From assembly GCA_038110465.1 (NCBI GenBank), contig JAYNJU010000003.1, positions 34,906-98,905 on the forward strand: DNA of 64,000 nt, in the 5' to 3' direction. Both the position numbers and the translations under genes were made by a program. The stretch comes from Marisimplicoccus sp038110465. GTDB taxonomy: Bacteria; Bacteroidota; Bacteroidia; Flavobacteriales; Flavobacteriaceae. Below the pieces are notes generated by a model. The model was not told the origin of the DNA, ran no database searches, and saw nothing but the letters and a program-made list of their open reading frames with translations. This document shows, piece after piece, positions 8,992 through 17,813 of this stretch; position 1 is the first letter of the stretch, and each line of letters opens with the position of its first letter.

Positions 8992-11900
8992 TTATACTTT
9001 TTTACTGTTAGTTATTTTTACTTGATATAGAATGTTTGGTTTTGTACCTATACTTTCTAAAAGCCTGTATGCTCTATCATTCTTAGTTAACTTTAATATT
9101 TCACTTGACTTATCATTAATGTCTCCAAAAACTATTGCACCATCACTACAAGCATTAGAACATGCTGTTTGGAATTCACCGTCCTTAACTCTTCTTCCAT
9201 CCTTCTTTGCATCTAAAATTGTTTTCTGAGTCATTTGAATACACAAAGAACATTTTTCCATAACACCTCTTCCTCTTACATTTACATCAGGATTTAAAAC
9301 CATCCTACCTAAATCATTATTCATGTTGTAATCAAACTCATCATTTTCTGCATAAGTAAACCAGTTAAACCTTCTAACCTTATAAGGGCAATTATTTGCA
9401 CAATAACGAGTTCCAACACATCTATTATATGCCATTTGATTTTGACCTTGACGACCATGAGATGTTGCAGCAACTGGACAGACAGTTTCACATGGAGCAT
9501 GATTACAATGCTGACACATTACTGGCTGAAATACAACTTTAGGATTTTCAGCTGCTGTTTCTAGTTTAGTTTGAGTAGCTCTATATTCTCTATAACCAGA
9601 AGAACTCTCTTTAGCCTTAACATCACCCTCAAAATTTTCCTCTGATGAAAAGTATCTATCAATTCTAAGCCAATGCATATCTCTTGACTTTCTTACTTCC
9701 TCTTTTCCTACAACTGGAACATTATTTTCTGCATGACATGCTATTACACAGGCTCCACAACCATTACAAGCATTTAAATCAATAGACAAGTTAAAATGAT
9801 GCCCAGTAGATCTATCAAATTCTCTCCAAATATCAACTTCATTAGAAGTTACTTTTGTCTCAATATGATTTTTAGAGACCATTACAGTAGGATTCCAATA
9901 TGATTTGTCTTCTGAATTATAAGTTTCTATGTCAGCTTCTTTAATTATCTCATCTCTTCCCATCATTGTGTTATGAAGCTGAATACAGGCAAATTCGTGA
10001 TCACCTTTTGTTTTTGTAATCTTTACTTTTTGAGTTTTTGAAAAATTTGTATATAATTTATATGCATTCACTCCTACCTTCATAACATCCTTCATTCCCT
10101 CTGTTTTTCCATAACCAAAAGCAAGTCCAACAGTACCATTAGCTTGACCAGGTTGAATTAGAACTGGTACTTTGATATCATATTCTCCATTTGAGATAAT
10201 AGCATAGCTTCCATTTAAAGCTCCATTAGATACGTTATAATTCTCAAGACCAAGTCTTGATGCATCGGATGCAGAAACAGTTAAGTAATTATCCCATGTT
10301 ACTCTTGAAATAGGATCAGGAAATTCTTGAAGCCATGGATTTGATGATTGTGAGCCATCTCCAATACCTGTTTTAGGGTATAAAATTAAGCTAAATTCAT
10401 CAGGTTGATTATCAACAATATTTGAAATATTAGAATTTAACTTTTTTGGTATTAAACTAAAGCTTGAAAAATCATTGTAAAAACCATCTTGAAGTGATTT
10501 ACCCCATGTTTTTCCTTTCAAAATATTCGCTTGCCAATTAGATTTAATTCTCTCATAGTAGTTTTGATTTGATCCAATAATTTTTAGAATAAAATCCTGG
10601 AATTGAATTGTATCAAATAGAGGCCTAATAGTTGGTTGAGATAAAAAGAAACTACCTTTTTTGAACTCGTAGTCTCCCCATGATTCAAGATAATTATTAG
10701 ATGCTGCAACATACATTACTGAATTAGCAGTCTCATCTTGTTTTTCAGTAAACGCTAGAGAAAAAGGTAGGTTTTCAATCGATTTTTTTATTTCTTCAGA
10801 GTTTTGAAGAGAGTAAACTGGGTTTACCCCTGATGTAATAACCCCTGAGATTTTTCCTGAAATTAACTCATCAATAAATTCTTTTACAGATGAATTACTT
10901 CCTTGCTTTATAAGTCTGGGATTATTAATATCAATTACTTCAGAATTGATTGCTCTATTGATCAATAAAATTAACTCTTGAACTTCTACATCATCTATCC
11001 CAGATACAACTACTGATTTATTAGGAGATTTTCTAATCTTTTCAAGACATGAATCTATATATTTATCAGCTAAAGGGTTTATAGACCCTTTATAATTATC
11101 GTTACCAGTTATAGAAGAATAAATTCTAGAGGCTATTTTTTTTAAATCAGCAGGATTTAATGGCACTCTATCATCTGCATTAGAACCAGTCAAAGTCATA
11201 TTTGATTCAAATTGAATATGATATGACATAGTCTTTTTCATAGATTTATCTGGAACTCTGGTTTTAGTATAACCTGATGAAAACCCACCTCCTTGCCAAT
11301 CACCAATAAAATCTGCATCAATTGAAATTATATTTTCAGCCTTAGAAAAATCATAATCAGCCATTGCTCTAACTCCATATATATTTTCAAAAGCATCAAG
11401 TGCAGAGGAATCTGATATAGTATCATAAATGACGTGAGAAATATTAGGATATTCATTTAAAAATTCCTCAATAATTTTATTTGTTGTAGGACTTGGATAT
11501 GAATGAGTTAAAAGAACTACCTTTTTATTTTCATTATTAAAATTTTGAAGATTTATTCTAACAAGATTTACTAAAGTGTCCCAATCAGTATACTCTCCAG
11601 AAATTTTTGGACCTTGAAGTCTGTTAGCATCATATAAAGATAAGACTGAAGCATGTACTCTAGCGTTGGCATCACCAAAATTAGAAGCATCCTTGTTTGC
11701 TTCTACTTTAATTGGCCTACCTTCTCTTGTTTTAATAAGAATACTAGCAAAATCATATCCATCTGCAATAGCAGTTGCATAATAGTTTGCAACTCCAGGA
11801 GTAATTTGTTCTGGCTGAACGACATATGGTACAGACTTAATAACTGGTCCTTCACAACCAGCAATAGCTGCTGCAGCAGAGCTAAAACCTACATATTTAA

Positions 11901-12045
11901 GAAAGTCTCTTCTTGTAGGTGAATCACCTTCATTTGAATTAACTGGAAGTTTTTCAACAAACTCGTTATTTTCTAATTTTTCAACAATAGAACTTTCAGT
12001 TTTTAACTGTTCTATACCTTTCCAGTATGTTTTTTTTGTATTCAT
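8992..12045 (-). CDS. actB: Alternative complex III subunit ActB (TAT-variant molybdopterin-oxidoreductase-like fused to Fe-S domain)
   Basis: Large periplasmic subunit of alternative complex III. 1017 aa: an N-terminal variant twin-arginine segment with SPTRRDFLK at about 42-50 followed by a hydrophobic stretch and AIAGCEG; a molybdopterin-oxidoreductase-like region (about 55-700) that in known complexes has lost the cofactor; and a C-terminal ferredoxin-like region. Iron-sulfur cysteines visible are CNGCGACVIAC, CQHCNHAPCETVCP, CVGTRYCANNCP, CSLC and CSNAC, consistent with one 3Fe-4S and three 4Fe-4S clusters. It starts immediately after actA ends. The product is the electron wire between ActC and the haems of ActA. 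Confidence 0.96.
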   Translation of the reverse strand: MNTKKTYWKGIEQLKTESSIVEKLENNEFVEKLPVNSNEGDSPTRRDFLKYVGFSSAAAAIAGCEGPVIKSVPYVVQPEQITPGVANYYATAIADGYDFASILIKTREGRPIKVEANKDASNFGDANARVHASVLSLYDANRLQGPKISGEYTDWDTLVNLVRINLQNFNNENKKVVLLTHSYPSPTTNKIIEEFLNEYPNISHVIYDTISDSSALDAFENIYGVRAMADYDFSKAENIISIDADFIGDWQGGGFSSGYTKTRVPDKSMKKTMSYHIQFESNMTLTGSNADDRVPLNPADLKKIASRIYSSITGNDNYKGSINPLADKYIDSCLEKIRKSPNKSVVVSGIDDVEVQELILLINRAINSEVIDINNPRLIKQGSNSSVKEFIDELISGKISGVITSGVNPVYSLQNSEEIKKSIENLPFSLAFTEKQDETANSVMYVAASNNYLESWGDYEFKKGSFFLSQPTIRPLFDTIQFQDFILKIIGSNQNYYERIKSNWQANILKGKTWGKSLQDGFYNDFSSFSLIPKKLNSNISNIVDNQPDEFSLILYPKTGIGDGSQSSNPWLQEFPDPISRVTWDNYLTVSASDASRLGLENYNVSNGALNGSYAIISNGEYDIKVPVLIQPGQANGTVGLAFGYGKTEGMKDVMKVGVNAYKLYTNFSKTQKVKITKTKGDHEFACIQLHNTMMGRDEIIKEADIETYNSEDKSYWNPTVMVSKNHIETKVTSNEVDIWREFDRSTGHHFNLSIDLNACNGCGACVIACHAENNVPVVGKEEVRKSRDMHWLRIDRYFSSEENFEGDVKAKESSSGYREYRATQTKLETAAENPKVVFQPVMCQHCNHAPCETVCPVAATSHGRQGQNQMAYNRCVGTRYCANNCPYKVRRFNWFTYAENDEFDYNMNNDLGRMVLNPDVNVRGRGVMEKCSLCIQMTQKTILDAKKDGRRVKDGEFQTACSNACSDGAIVFGDINDKSSEILKLTKNDRAYRLLESIGTKPNILYQVKITNSKKV

Positions 12046-13290
12046 TTAATAATGACATTTTGCACATTCAAGCCCACCTAGCTGAGCTACAGTTAGTTTT
12101 TCAACACCATATTTTTTAGAAAGCTCATCATGAACTTTTTGATAATATTCATTGTCTTTATCTACATTGCTCTCTCTATGACAATCTATACACCATCCCA
12201 TAGTAAGTGGTGAGTATTGATACATAATTTCCATTTCTTCGACCGGACCATGACAAGTCTGACATTCAATATTTGCAACTTGAGCATGTTGAGCATGGTT
12301 AAAATAAACAAAATCAGGAAGGTTATGAATTCTAACCCATTTTACTGGCTGAGTATTACCAGTATATACTTGATTTTCTTCATCCCACCCAACTGCATAG
12401 TATAATTTTTTTATCTCATTAGTGTAAAAGTCCCTTGTATAACCATTTTCAAGGTCTTCCTCACCATTATATTCAGCTATATACTCGTGACAATTCATAC
12501 AAACATTCAATGAAGGTATTCCAGAATGCTTAGAAACTCTTGCAGATGAATGACAATATTTACATTCAATTTGATTTGCACCTGCATGGATTTTATGAGA
12601 ATAATGAATTGGTTGAATAGGAGCATATCCTCGATCAATTCCAACCTGCATTAAATAACCGTATGTAAAATATGCACTTGAAAGAAGGAATCCAACAACT
12701 AAAACAAATAGAAGGAATTGATTTTTTAGAACTATTTGCCAAATAGGTTTTAAATTTTTTGAATGCTTTGATTTTAATTCGACCCCACTGGCTTTAGCAA
12801 TTTTTAAAAGAGTTCTTTGAACTAAAAACAGCATTACTACTAGTATAACAAAAATCAAAATTGTAATAGAAAGTATGATATCTATAGAAATATTTGATCC
12901 TTGAGCAACAGCTTGTGTTGAAGCAACTGTAGCGACTGGAGCAGGAGGTGTATAATTAGTATATGCAAGAATGTTATCAATTTGCTCATCACTAAACTGA
13001 GGATAGTTAGTCATAATAGCTCTGTTATATTCTTCCCAAATTGCTACTGCTTGTGGATCACCATCCTTTATCATTTGAGATCCATTTCGTATCCAATTGT
13101 ATAACCACTCCTTATCATATTTTTCTGTAACTCCACTAAGTGCTGGTCCAACTGCTTTTTTATCTAGTTTATGACATGCTGCACAATTAGCATTGAAAAG
13201 ATTTTTTCCTGCCTGCACATCAGCTTCTTGAGAATGTGAGATAAATGGAAAAAGTAAGACTACTAAAATTATTCTTTTAATTGGAAACAT
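12046..13290 (-). CDS. actA: Alternative complex III subunit ActA, hexahaem form with N-terminal cytochrome c domain
   Basis: Multihaem cytochrome c, first gene of the operon. 414 aa. After a signal peptide (about 1-20) comes a monohaem cytochrome c domain with C36-A-A-C-H40, then a proline/alanine linker, a membrane helix (about 135-160), a second helix (about 190-215), and a pentahaem region with CKYCH, CMNCH, CQTCH, CIDCH and CAKCH. Six haem motifs in total: the canonical pentahaem ActA plus a fused cytochrome c, a layout known from Bacteroidetes. Function: accepts electrons from ActB and delivers them to ActE or the oxidase. It starts 179 nt from the divergent SPOR gene, with promoter-like sites between. 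Confidence 0.95.
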   Translation of the reverse strand: MFPIKRIILVVLLFPFISHSQEADVQAGKNLFNANCAACHKLDKKAVGPALSGVTEKYDKEWLYNWIRNGSQMIKDGDPQAVAIWEEYNRAIMTNYPQFSDEQIDNILAYTNYTPPAPVATVASTQAVAQGSNISIDIILSITILIFVILVVMLFLVQRTLLKIAKASGVELKSKHSKNLKPIWQIVLKNQFLLFVLVVGFLLSSAYFTYGYLMQVGIDRGYAPIQPIHYSHKIHAGANQIECKYCHSSARVSKHSGIPSLNVCMNCHEYIAEYNGEEDLENGYTRDFYTNEIKKLYYAVGWDEENQVYTGNTQPVKWVRIHNLPDFVYFNHAQHAQVANIECQTCHGPVEEMEIMYQYSPLTMGWCIDCHRESNVDKDNEYYQKVHDELSKKYGVEKLTVAQLGGLECAKCHY

Positions 13291-13356
13291 TTAGCAGGGG
13301 GCAATTAAGTCTTTAATCATTTTAAGAAAGTAAATATATCACTTTTTTTAGCTGGA

Positions 13357-13364
13357 CAAATTTA
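13357..13364 (-). promoter_or_regulatory. Candidate -7 element (TAAATTTG) of the act-cta operon
   Basis: Reverse-strand TAnnTTTG match 66 nt upstream of the actA start. The nearest TTTG lies about 25 nt further upstream, longer than usual, so support is moderate. Confidence 0.4.
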
Positions 13365-13410
13365 CATCATAAACGTGATTTTAAAAACTCAAAAATGAAC
13401 AAATATTTAA

Positions 13411-13427
13411 TTTATAATCATTCTAAA
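13411..13427. promoter_or_regulatory. Palindromic operator-like site, copy 1 (actA/SPOR divergent region)
   Basis: TTTATAATCATTCTAAA: one mismatched pair from the palindrome TTTAGAATnATTCTAAA that recurs at 36881, 36916 and 39656. It lies about 50 bp upstream of the actA -7 candidate and about 20 bp upstream of the SPOR gene's. A Fur-family repressor is a possible binder; no experimental basis. Confidence 0.5.
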
Positions 13428-13448
13428 TAAGATATTTTAAAACTTTAC

Positions 13449-13456
13449 TAATTTTG
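13449..13456 (+). promoter_or_regulatory. -7 promoter element (TAATTTTG) of the SPOR gene
   Basis: Exact TAnnTTTG on the forward strand, 12 nt before the ATG at 13469. It includes the in-frame TTG at 13454, which argues against that TTG as the start codon. Confidence 0.4.
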
Positions 13457-13468
13457 AAAAAAATAATT

Positions 13469-13849
13469 ATGAATAAAAGAGTTTTTTTAAGTATAGTAGG
13501 GCTTAGTTTGTTAAGTTTTTCTCCTGTTCTATCTCAAGATCAAAATGTAAATTATAAGGATAGTTTAACTAAAAAACTTTTCAGTATTAAAAAAGATTAT
13601 AGTAAAAGAATTTTTCAATCAACTTACTATACAATTCAAATATATTATGGTAATCTGGAAGAAGCAGATTCAATTTATAATGACTTTATAGAAAATAACT
13701 CTGATATCAAATCAGATCTGATATTTGAAACACCTAATTATAAAGTTAGAGTGGGAGATTACAAAGACATTAATATTGCCTCACAAAATTTAGAAAAAAT
13801 TCGAAAAATTTATCCTGGATCTTTTATTATTAAACTATCTGATTTATAG
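13469..13849 (+). CDS. SPOR domain-containing exported protein
   Basis: 126 aa from ATG 13469; a longer reading from TTG 13454 is possible but falls inside a promoter-like element. A cleavable signal peptide is clear (hydrophobic core FLSIVGLSLLSFSPVLS, cleavage before QDQN). The C-terminal half (about residues 50-120) has the alternating pattern of a SPOR domain: YTIQIYYGNLEEADSIYNDF ... NYKVRVGDYKDINIASQNLEKI. SPOR domains bind denuded glycan strands of septal peptidoglycan, so a cell-wall or division role in the periplasm is likely but inferred. A SPOR gene next to infB is common in flavobacteria. The stop codon overlaps the convergent infB end by 6 nt. Confidence 0.85.
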   Translation: MNKRVFLSIVGLSLLSFSPVLSQDQNVNYKDSLTKKLFSIKKDYSKRIFQSTYYTIQIYYGNLEEADSIYNDFIENNSDIKSDLIFETPNYKVRVGDYKDINIASQNLEKIRKIYPGSFIIKLSDL

Positions 13850-16345
13850 CTTTTTCTTTACCTCTATCTCTTGATAACATTGAATTAAATCTCCAATTTC
13901 AAGATCATTAAATTCATTTACTTGAATTCCACAATCATAACCTTTAGAAACTTCTTTAACATCATCTTTAAATCTTTTTAATGAAAGTAGTTTACCTTCA
14001 AATATAACTTCACCTTCTCTTAAAACTTTTACACTTGAATTTCTTAATATTTTTCCTGAAGTAACCATACAACCAGCAATTGTTCCAATTCTTGATATCT
14101 TAAAGGTTTCTCTTACTTCAGCTTCACCTGTATCTTCTTCTTTCATTTCTGGAGATAGCATACCTTCCATTGCCTCTTTAAGATCATTAATCGCATTGTA
14201 AATGATAGAATATGATCTAATATCAATTTGTTCCTTTTCAGATAATTTTCTTGCACTCTGAGTAGGTTTAACATTAAATCCAACAATAATTGCATCTGAT
14301 GCAGTAGCTAAAAGAACATCAGATTCAGTTATTGCTCCTACTCCTTTGTGAATTATATTTACCTGTATTTCCTCTGTTGATAAATTTTCAAATGAATCAG
14401 TCAAAGCTTCAACAGACCCATCTACATCTCCTTTTATAATCACATTAAATTCTTGAAAATCTCCAATAGCTATTCTTCTACCAATTTCATCCAATGTAAT
14501 ATGCTTTTGAGTTCTAACATTTTGCTCTCTTACTAATTGAGTCCTTTTAGCCGCAATTTGTTTTGCCTCTTTTTCATCTTCTAAAACTTTAAATTGATCT
14601 CCTGCCTGAGGAGCACCATCTAATCCTAGCACAGAAACTGGAGTTGAGGGAGAAGCAATCTTAAGATTGTTTCCACTTTCATCAAACATAGCTTTAACTT
14701 TTCCGCTTGTTTTTCCAGCTAGAATATAATCACCTATTTTTAAAGAACCATTTTGAACTAATACAGTAGAAACATATCCCCTACCTTTATCAAGATATGC
14801 CTCTAATACAGTTCCAGAAGATTTTTTATCAGGATTTGCTTTTAAATCCATGATTTCTGCTTCTAGTAACACTTTCTCTAGCAATTCATCTACTCCTTTA
14901 CCATTTATAGCAGAAATATCTTGGGATTGAATTTTTCCTCCCCAATCTTCCACCATTAAATTCATTGATGCTAATGCCTCTTTGACCTTATCTGGGTTTG
15001 AACCTTCTTTATCAATTTTATTTATTGCAAAAATTATAGGTACATTACCTGCTTGGGCATGACTTATTGCCTCTTTAGTTTGAGGCATTATACTATCATC
15101 AGCTGCTATTACAATAATAACTATATCAGTTATCTGAGTTCCTCTTGCTCTCATTGCAGTAAATGCTTCATGACCAGGAGTATCCAAAAATGTAATTTTA
15201 TTTGAACCAACTGAAACTGAGTAGGCGCCAATGTGCTGAGTTATTCCACCAGACTCACCTTCTGTGACTGAAGATTTTCTAATGTAATCTAGTAAAGAAG
15301 TTTTTCCATGGTCAACATGACCCATTACTGTTACAATTGGAGGCCTTTGTTTTAATTGATCAGGGTCATCCTTCTCTTCAACATCTTCCTTTTCCTTCTC
15401 TATATCTGTTTTTACAAAATCTAATTCAAATCCAAATTCATCTGCAACAACTGAAAGTGTTTCTGAGTCTAATCTCTGGTTCATTGTTACCATGATTCCA
15501 AGACTCATACAAGCAGAAATTATATCATTTGAGGTCACTTCCATCAAAGTGGCTATTTCACCTACAGTAATAAATTCAGTAATCTTTATTTTTTTACTTT
15601 CTTCTTGTGCTTGTGCTAGTTCTTCCTCAGTTTTAAGTTTATGTTGATCTCTTTTATCTTTTCTGTACTTTGCTCCTTTGGATTTAGTTGATTTACTTTG
15701 AAGTTTTTCTAAAGTTTCTCTTATTTGTTTCTGAATTTCGTCATCAGAGGGTTCAACTTTTTGATTTGACAGTTTTAATCTAGGATCTTTATTAAACTTA
15801 TTTGCTGGATTTTTTGATTGTTGAGGAAGATCTTTACTGATTCTTTTTCTCCTTCTTTTTTTTGACTCCTCAACTTTTTCTTCTTTCTTTTTGATTGACT
15901 CAAGATCAATTACCTCTCCTGTTTTCTTAATTCCAGTTAATTTTTGAAAGTTAGTTTCAATTTTGGTTGATTCTTCATCAGTTTTTTCTGAAGACTCAAT
16001 TTCTGGCTGAATTTCCTTAGACTTCTCCTCAACTGGCTGAACTTCCTTAGACTTCTCCTCAACTGGCCGAACTTCCTTAGACTTACTAGATTCTTGAATT
16101 TTATTCTCAGCTGCTAGTTGTTCTTCAAATTCTTTTCTTTTTTGAATATTGATTTTCTCTAGGATATCCTTATCAGATTTATCAGTTTGAAATTCATCCA
16201 ACATTAGATTATAAGTATCTTGATCGATCTTAGATGTTGGCCTTGGTTCAATAGAAATACTTTTTGAAGCCAAGAAATCAACAGCTCTATCTAAAGAGAT
16301 ATTTAATTCTTTTAATACTTTATTTAATCTTATTGGAGTTGACAT
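13844..16345 (-). CDS. infB: Translation initiation factor IF-2
   Basis: GTPase that places initiator fMet-tRNA on the 30S subunit and promotes subunit joining. 833 aa: N-terminal IF2N motif (LNKVLKELNISLDRAVDFL), a long charged Lys/Glu-rich linker with a 10-residue tandem repeat (about residues 88-115), a second IF2N module near 255-310, the G domain with GHVDHGKTS (P-loop) near 341, DTPGHEAF (G3) and NKID (G4), then domains II, III and the tRNA-binding C2 domain. Length is in the family's range. It follows nusA by 4 nt on the same strand, the conserved nusA-infB pair. Confidence 0.97.
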   Translation of the reverse strand: MSTPIRLNKVLKELNISLDRAVDFLASKSISIEPRPTSKIDQDTYNLMLDEFQTDKSDKDILEKINIQKRKEFEEQLAAENKIQESSKSKEVRPVEEKSKEVQPVEEKSKEIQPEIESSEKTDEESTKIETNFQKLTGIKKTGEVIDLESIKKKEEKVEESKKRRRKRISKDLPQQSKNPANKFNKDPRLKLSNQKVEPSDDEIQKQIRETLEKLQSKSTKSKGAKYRKDKRDQHKLKTEEELAQAQEESKKIKITEFITVGEIATLMEVTSNDIISACMSLGIMVTMNQRLDSETLSVVADEFGFELDFVKTDIEKEKEDVEEKDDPDQLKQRPPIVTVMGHVDHGKTSLLDYIRKSSVTEGESGGITQHIGAYSVSVGSNKITFLDTPGHEAFTAMRARGTQITDIVIIVIAADDSIMPQTKEAISHAQAGNVPIIFAINKIDKEGSNPDKVKEALASMNLMVEDWGGKIQSQDISAINGKGVDELLEKVLLEAEIMDLKANPDKKSSGTVLEAYLDKGRGYVSTVLVQNGSLKIGDYILAGKTSGKVKAMFDESGNNLKIASPSTPVSVLGLDGAPQAGDQFKVLEDEKEAKQIAAKRTQLVREQNVRTQKHITLDEIGRRIAIGDFQEFNVIIKGDVDGSVEALTDSFENLSTEEIQVNIIHKGVGAITESDVLLATASDAIIVGFNVKPTQSARKLSEKEQIDIRSYSIIYNAINDLKEAMEGMLSPEMKEEDTGEAEVRETFKISRIGTIAGCMVTSGKILRNSSVKVLREGEVIFEGKLLSLKRFKDDVKEVSKGYDCGIQVNEFNDLEIGDLIQCYQEIEVKKKL
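16003..16084 (-). repeat. 30-bp tandem repeat in the infB linker
   Basis: Two full and one partial 30-bp units, each beginning ctggc(t/c)gaa(t/c)ttcc, encode copies of a KSKEVQPVEE-type decapeptide in the disordered linker of IF-2. Copy number probably varies between strains. Confidence 0.85.
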
Positions 16346-16349
16346 ACAA

Positions 16350-17582
16350 TTAATCTTCGAATTCTTCTTTTAAAATTTTGAGAACTTCTTCGACAGTTTC
16401 TTCTTCAAGATCTGTTCTTTTTACTAAATCTTCTGCATCCAATTCAAGAATACTTTTAGCAGTATCTAATCCCACTTTTCTAAATTCTTCAATTACCCAC
16501 TCATCAATTTCATCTTTAAATTCTGTTAATTCAACATCTTCTTCTGCGCCCTCTCTGTATACGTCAATTTCATAACCTGTTAGCCTTCCAGCTAATCTAA
16601 TATTATGTCCACCTTTTCCTATTGCTCTTGATACTTCATCTGGATTAAGATACACTTGAACTGTTTTCTTTTCTTCATCTATACTAAGAGAATTGACTTT
16701 AGCGGGACTTAATGCCCTGGTAATATATAGTTGAGTATTATTTGTATAGTTAATAACATCAATATTTTCATTTCCTAGTTCTCTTACAATTCCATGAATT
16801 CTTGAACCTTTCATTCCAACACATGCTCCAACAGGATCTATTCTGTCATCATATGAGTCAACTGCAACCTTGGCTTTTTCACCAGGAATTCTTACAGCTT
16901 TTTTAATTGTAATTAGTCCATCAAATACTTCTGGTATTTCTTGCTCGAAAAGTTTTTCTAAAAATAATGGCGATGTTCTAGAAAAAATGATTCTAGGTTT
17001 GTTACCTCTCAATTCCACATTTTCTATAACTCCCCTAACACTATCTCCTTTTCTAAAAAAATCTTTAGGTATTTGCTTGTCCTTTGGCATTATTAGCTCA
17101 TTTCCATCATCATCCAGAAGTATTACTTCTCTAGCTCTTACATGGTGGACTTCAGCAGTGAAGATTTCTCCAACCCTATCCTTAAATTGATTATAAATAT
17201 TATTACTATCGTGCTCAAAAACTTTGGAAACTAAATTCTGTCTTAAAGCTTGAATTGATCTTCTACCAAGATCAATTAATTTAAATTCTTCTGAAACTTC
17301 CTCTCCAACTTCAAAGTCTGGCTCAATTTTTCTTGCTTTACTAAGCTCTATTTCAGCGTTAGGATCTTCAACTTCACCATCATTAACTACAATTCTATTC
17401 CTCCAAATTTCTAAATCTCCTTTGTCTGGATTAATAATAATATCGAAGTTCTCGTCAGTACCAAATTTCCTGGTAAGGGTATTTCTAAAAACTTCCTCAA
17501 GAATAACCATCAAGGTTACCCTGTCAATTAACTTTTCATCTTTAAATTCTGAAAAAGACTCTAATAATGATATGTTTTCCAT
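16350..17582 (-). CDS. nusA: Transcription termination/antitermination factor NusA
   Basis: RNA-polymerase-bound factor acting in pausing, termination and antitermination. 410 aa: N-terminal polymerase-binding domain (1-125), S1 domain (about 130-200), KH1 with GACVGMKGSRIHGIVRELG near 233-250 and KH2 with AIGKGGHNIRLAGRLTG near 318-334, then a short acidic tail without long acidic repeats. Length matches Bacteroidota NusA. It forms a unit with infB. The usual upstream neighbour rimP is not present: the next features are a terminator hairpin and tRNA-Gln, so nusA either has a promoter I could not recognise or relies on readthrough. Confidence 0.96.
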   Translation of the reverse strand: MENISLLESFSEFKDEKLIDRVTLMVILEEVFRNTLTRKFGTDENFDIIINPDKGDLEIWRNRIVVNDGEVEDPNAEIELSKARKIEPDFEVGEEVSEEFKLIDLGRRSIQALRQNLVSKVFEHDSNNIYNQFKDRVGEIFTAEVHHVRAREVILLDDDGNELIMPKDKQIPKDFFRKGDSVRGVIENVELRGNKPRIIFSRTSPLFLEKLFEQEIPEVFDGLITIKKAVRIPGEKAKVAVDSYDDRIDPVGACVGMKGSRIHGIVRELGNENIDVINYTNNTQLYITRALSPAKVNSLSIDEEKKTVQVYLNPDEVSRAIGKGGHNIRLAGRLTGYEIDVYREGAEEDVELTEFKDEIDEWVIEEFRKVGLDTAKSILELDAEDLVKRTDLEEETVEEVLKILKEEFED

Positions 17583-17599
17583 AGTTGTTAACTTTATTT

Positions 17600-17629
17600 A
17601 AAAAAAAAGAGGGACAAAATGTCGCCTCT
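17600..17629 (-). terminator. Intrinsic terminator after tRNA-Gln
   Basis: Reverse-strand hairpin: arm AGAGGCGACA pairs with TGTCCCTCT (9 bp, one bulged base, loop of three), followed by a run of eight to nine T. It ends the tRNA-Gln transcript just before nusA. Confidence 0.8.
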
Positions 17630-17684
17630 GATATATCAAAATGCTCGGCAAATTTATTATAAATTATTGATATAATAAAATTGT

Positions 17685-17756
17685 TGGCCTACTAGGGATC
17701 GAACCTAGACTCTTCTGGACCAAAACCAGACGTGTTGCCAGTTACACCATAGGCCA
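17685..17756 (-). tRNA. tRNA-Gln (anticodon TTG)
   Basis: 72 nt that fold as a full cloverleaf: acceptor TGGCCTA/TAGGCCA, D arm GTGT/ACAC, anticodon arm TCTGG-TTTTGGT-CCAGA with anticodon TTG (reads CAA), 5-nt variable loop, T arm CTAGG-TTCGATC-CCTAG. CCA is not encoded. A -7 element lies 8 nt upstream and a terminator downstream. Confidence 0.97.
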
Positions 17757-17764
17757 ATTAGCTG

Positions 17765-17772
17765 CAAATTTA
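17765..17772 (-). promoter_or_regulatory. -7 promoter element (TAAATTTG) of tRNA-Gln
   Basis: Exact TAnnTTTG ending 8 nt before the mature tRNA 5' end, the same distance seen at the tRNA-Asn gene in this window. Confidence 0.6.
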
Positions 17773-17813
17773 AAATTTTTTTTCTTTTAAAGTTATTATT
17801 AAGGAATTTCTTA

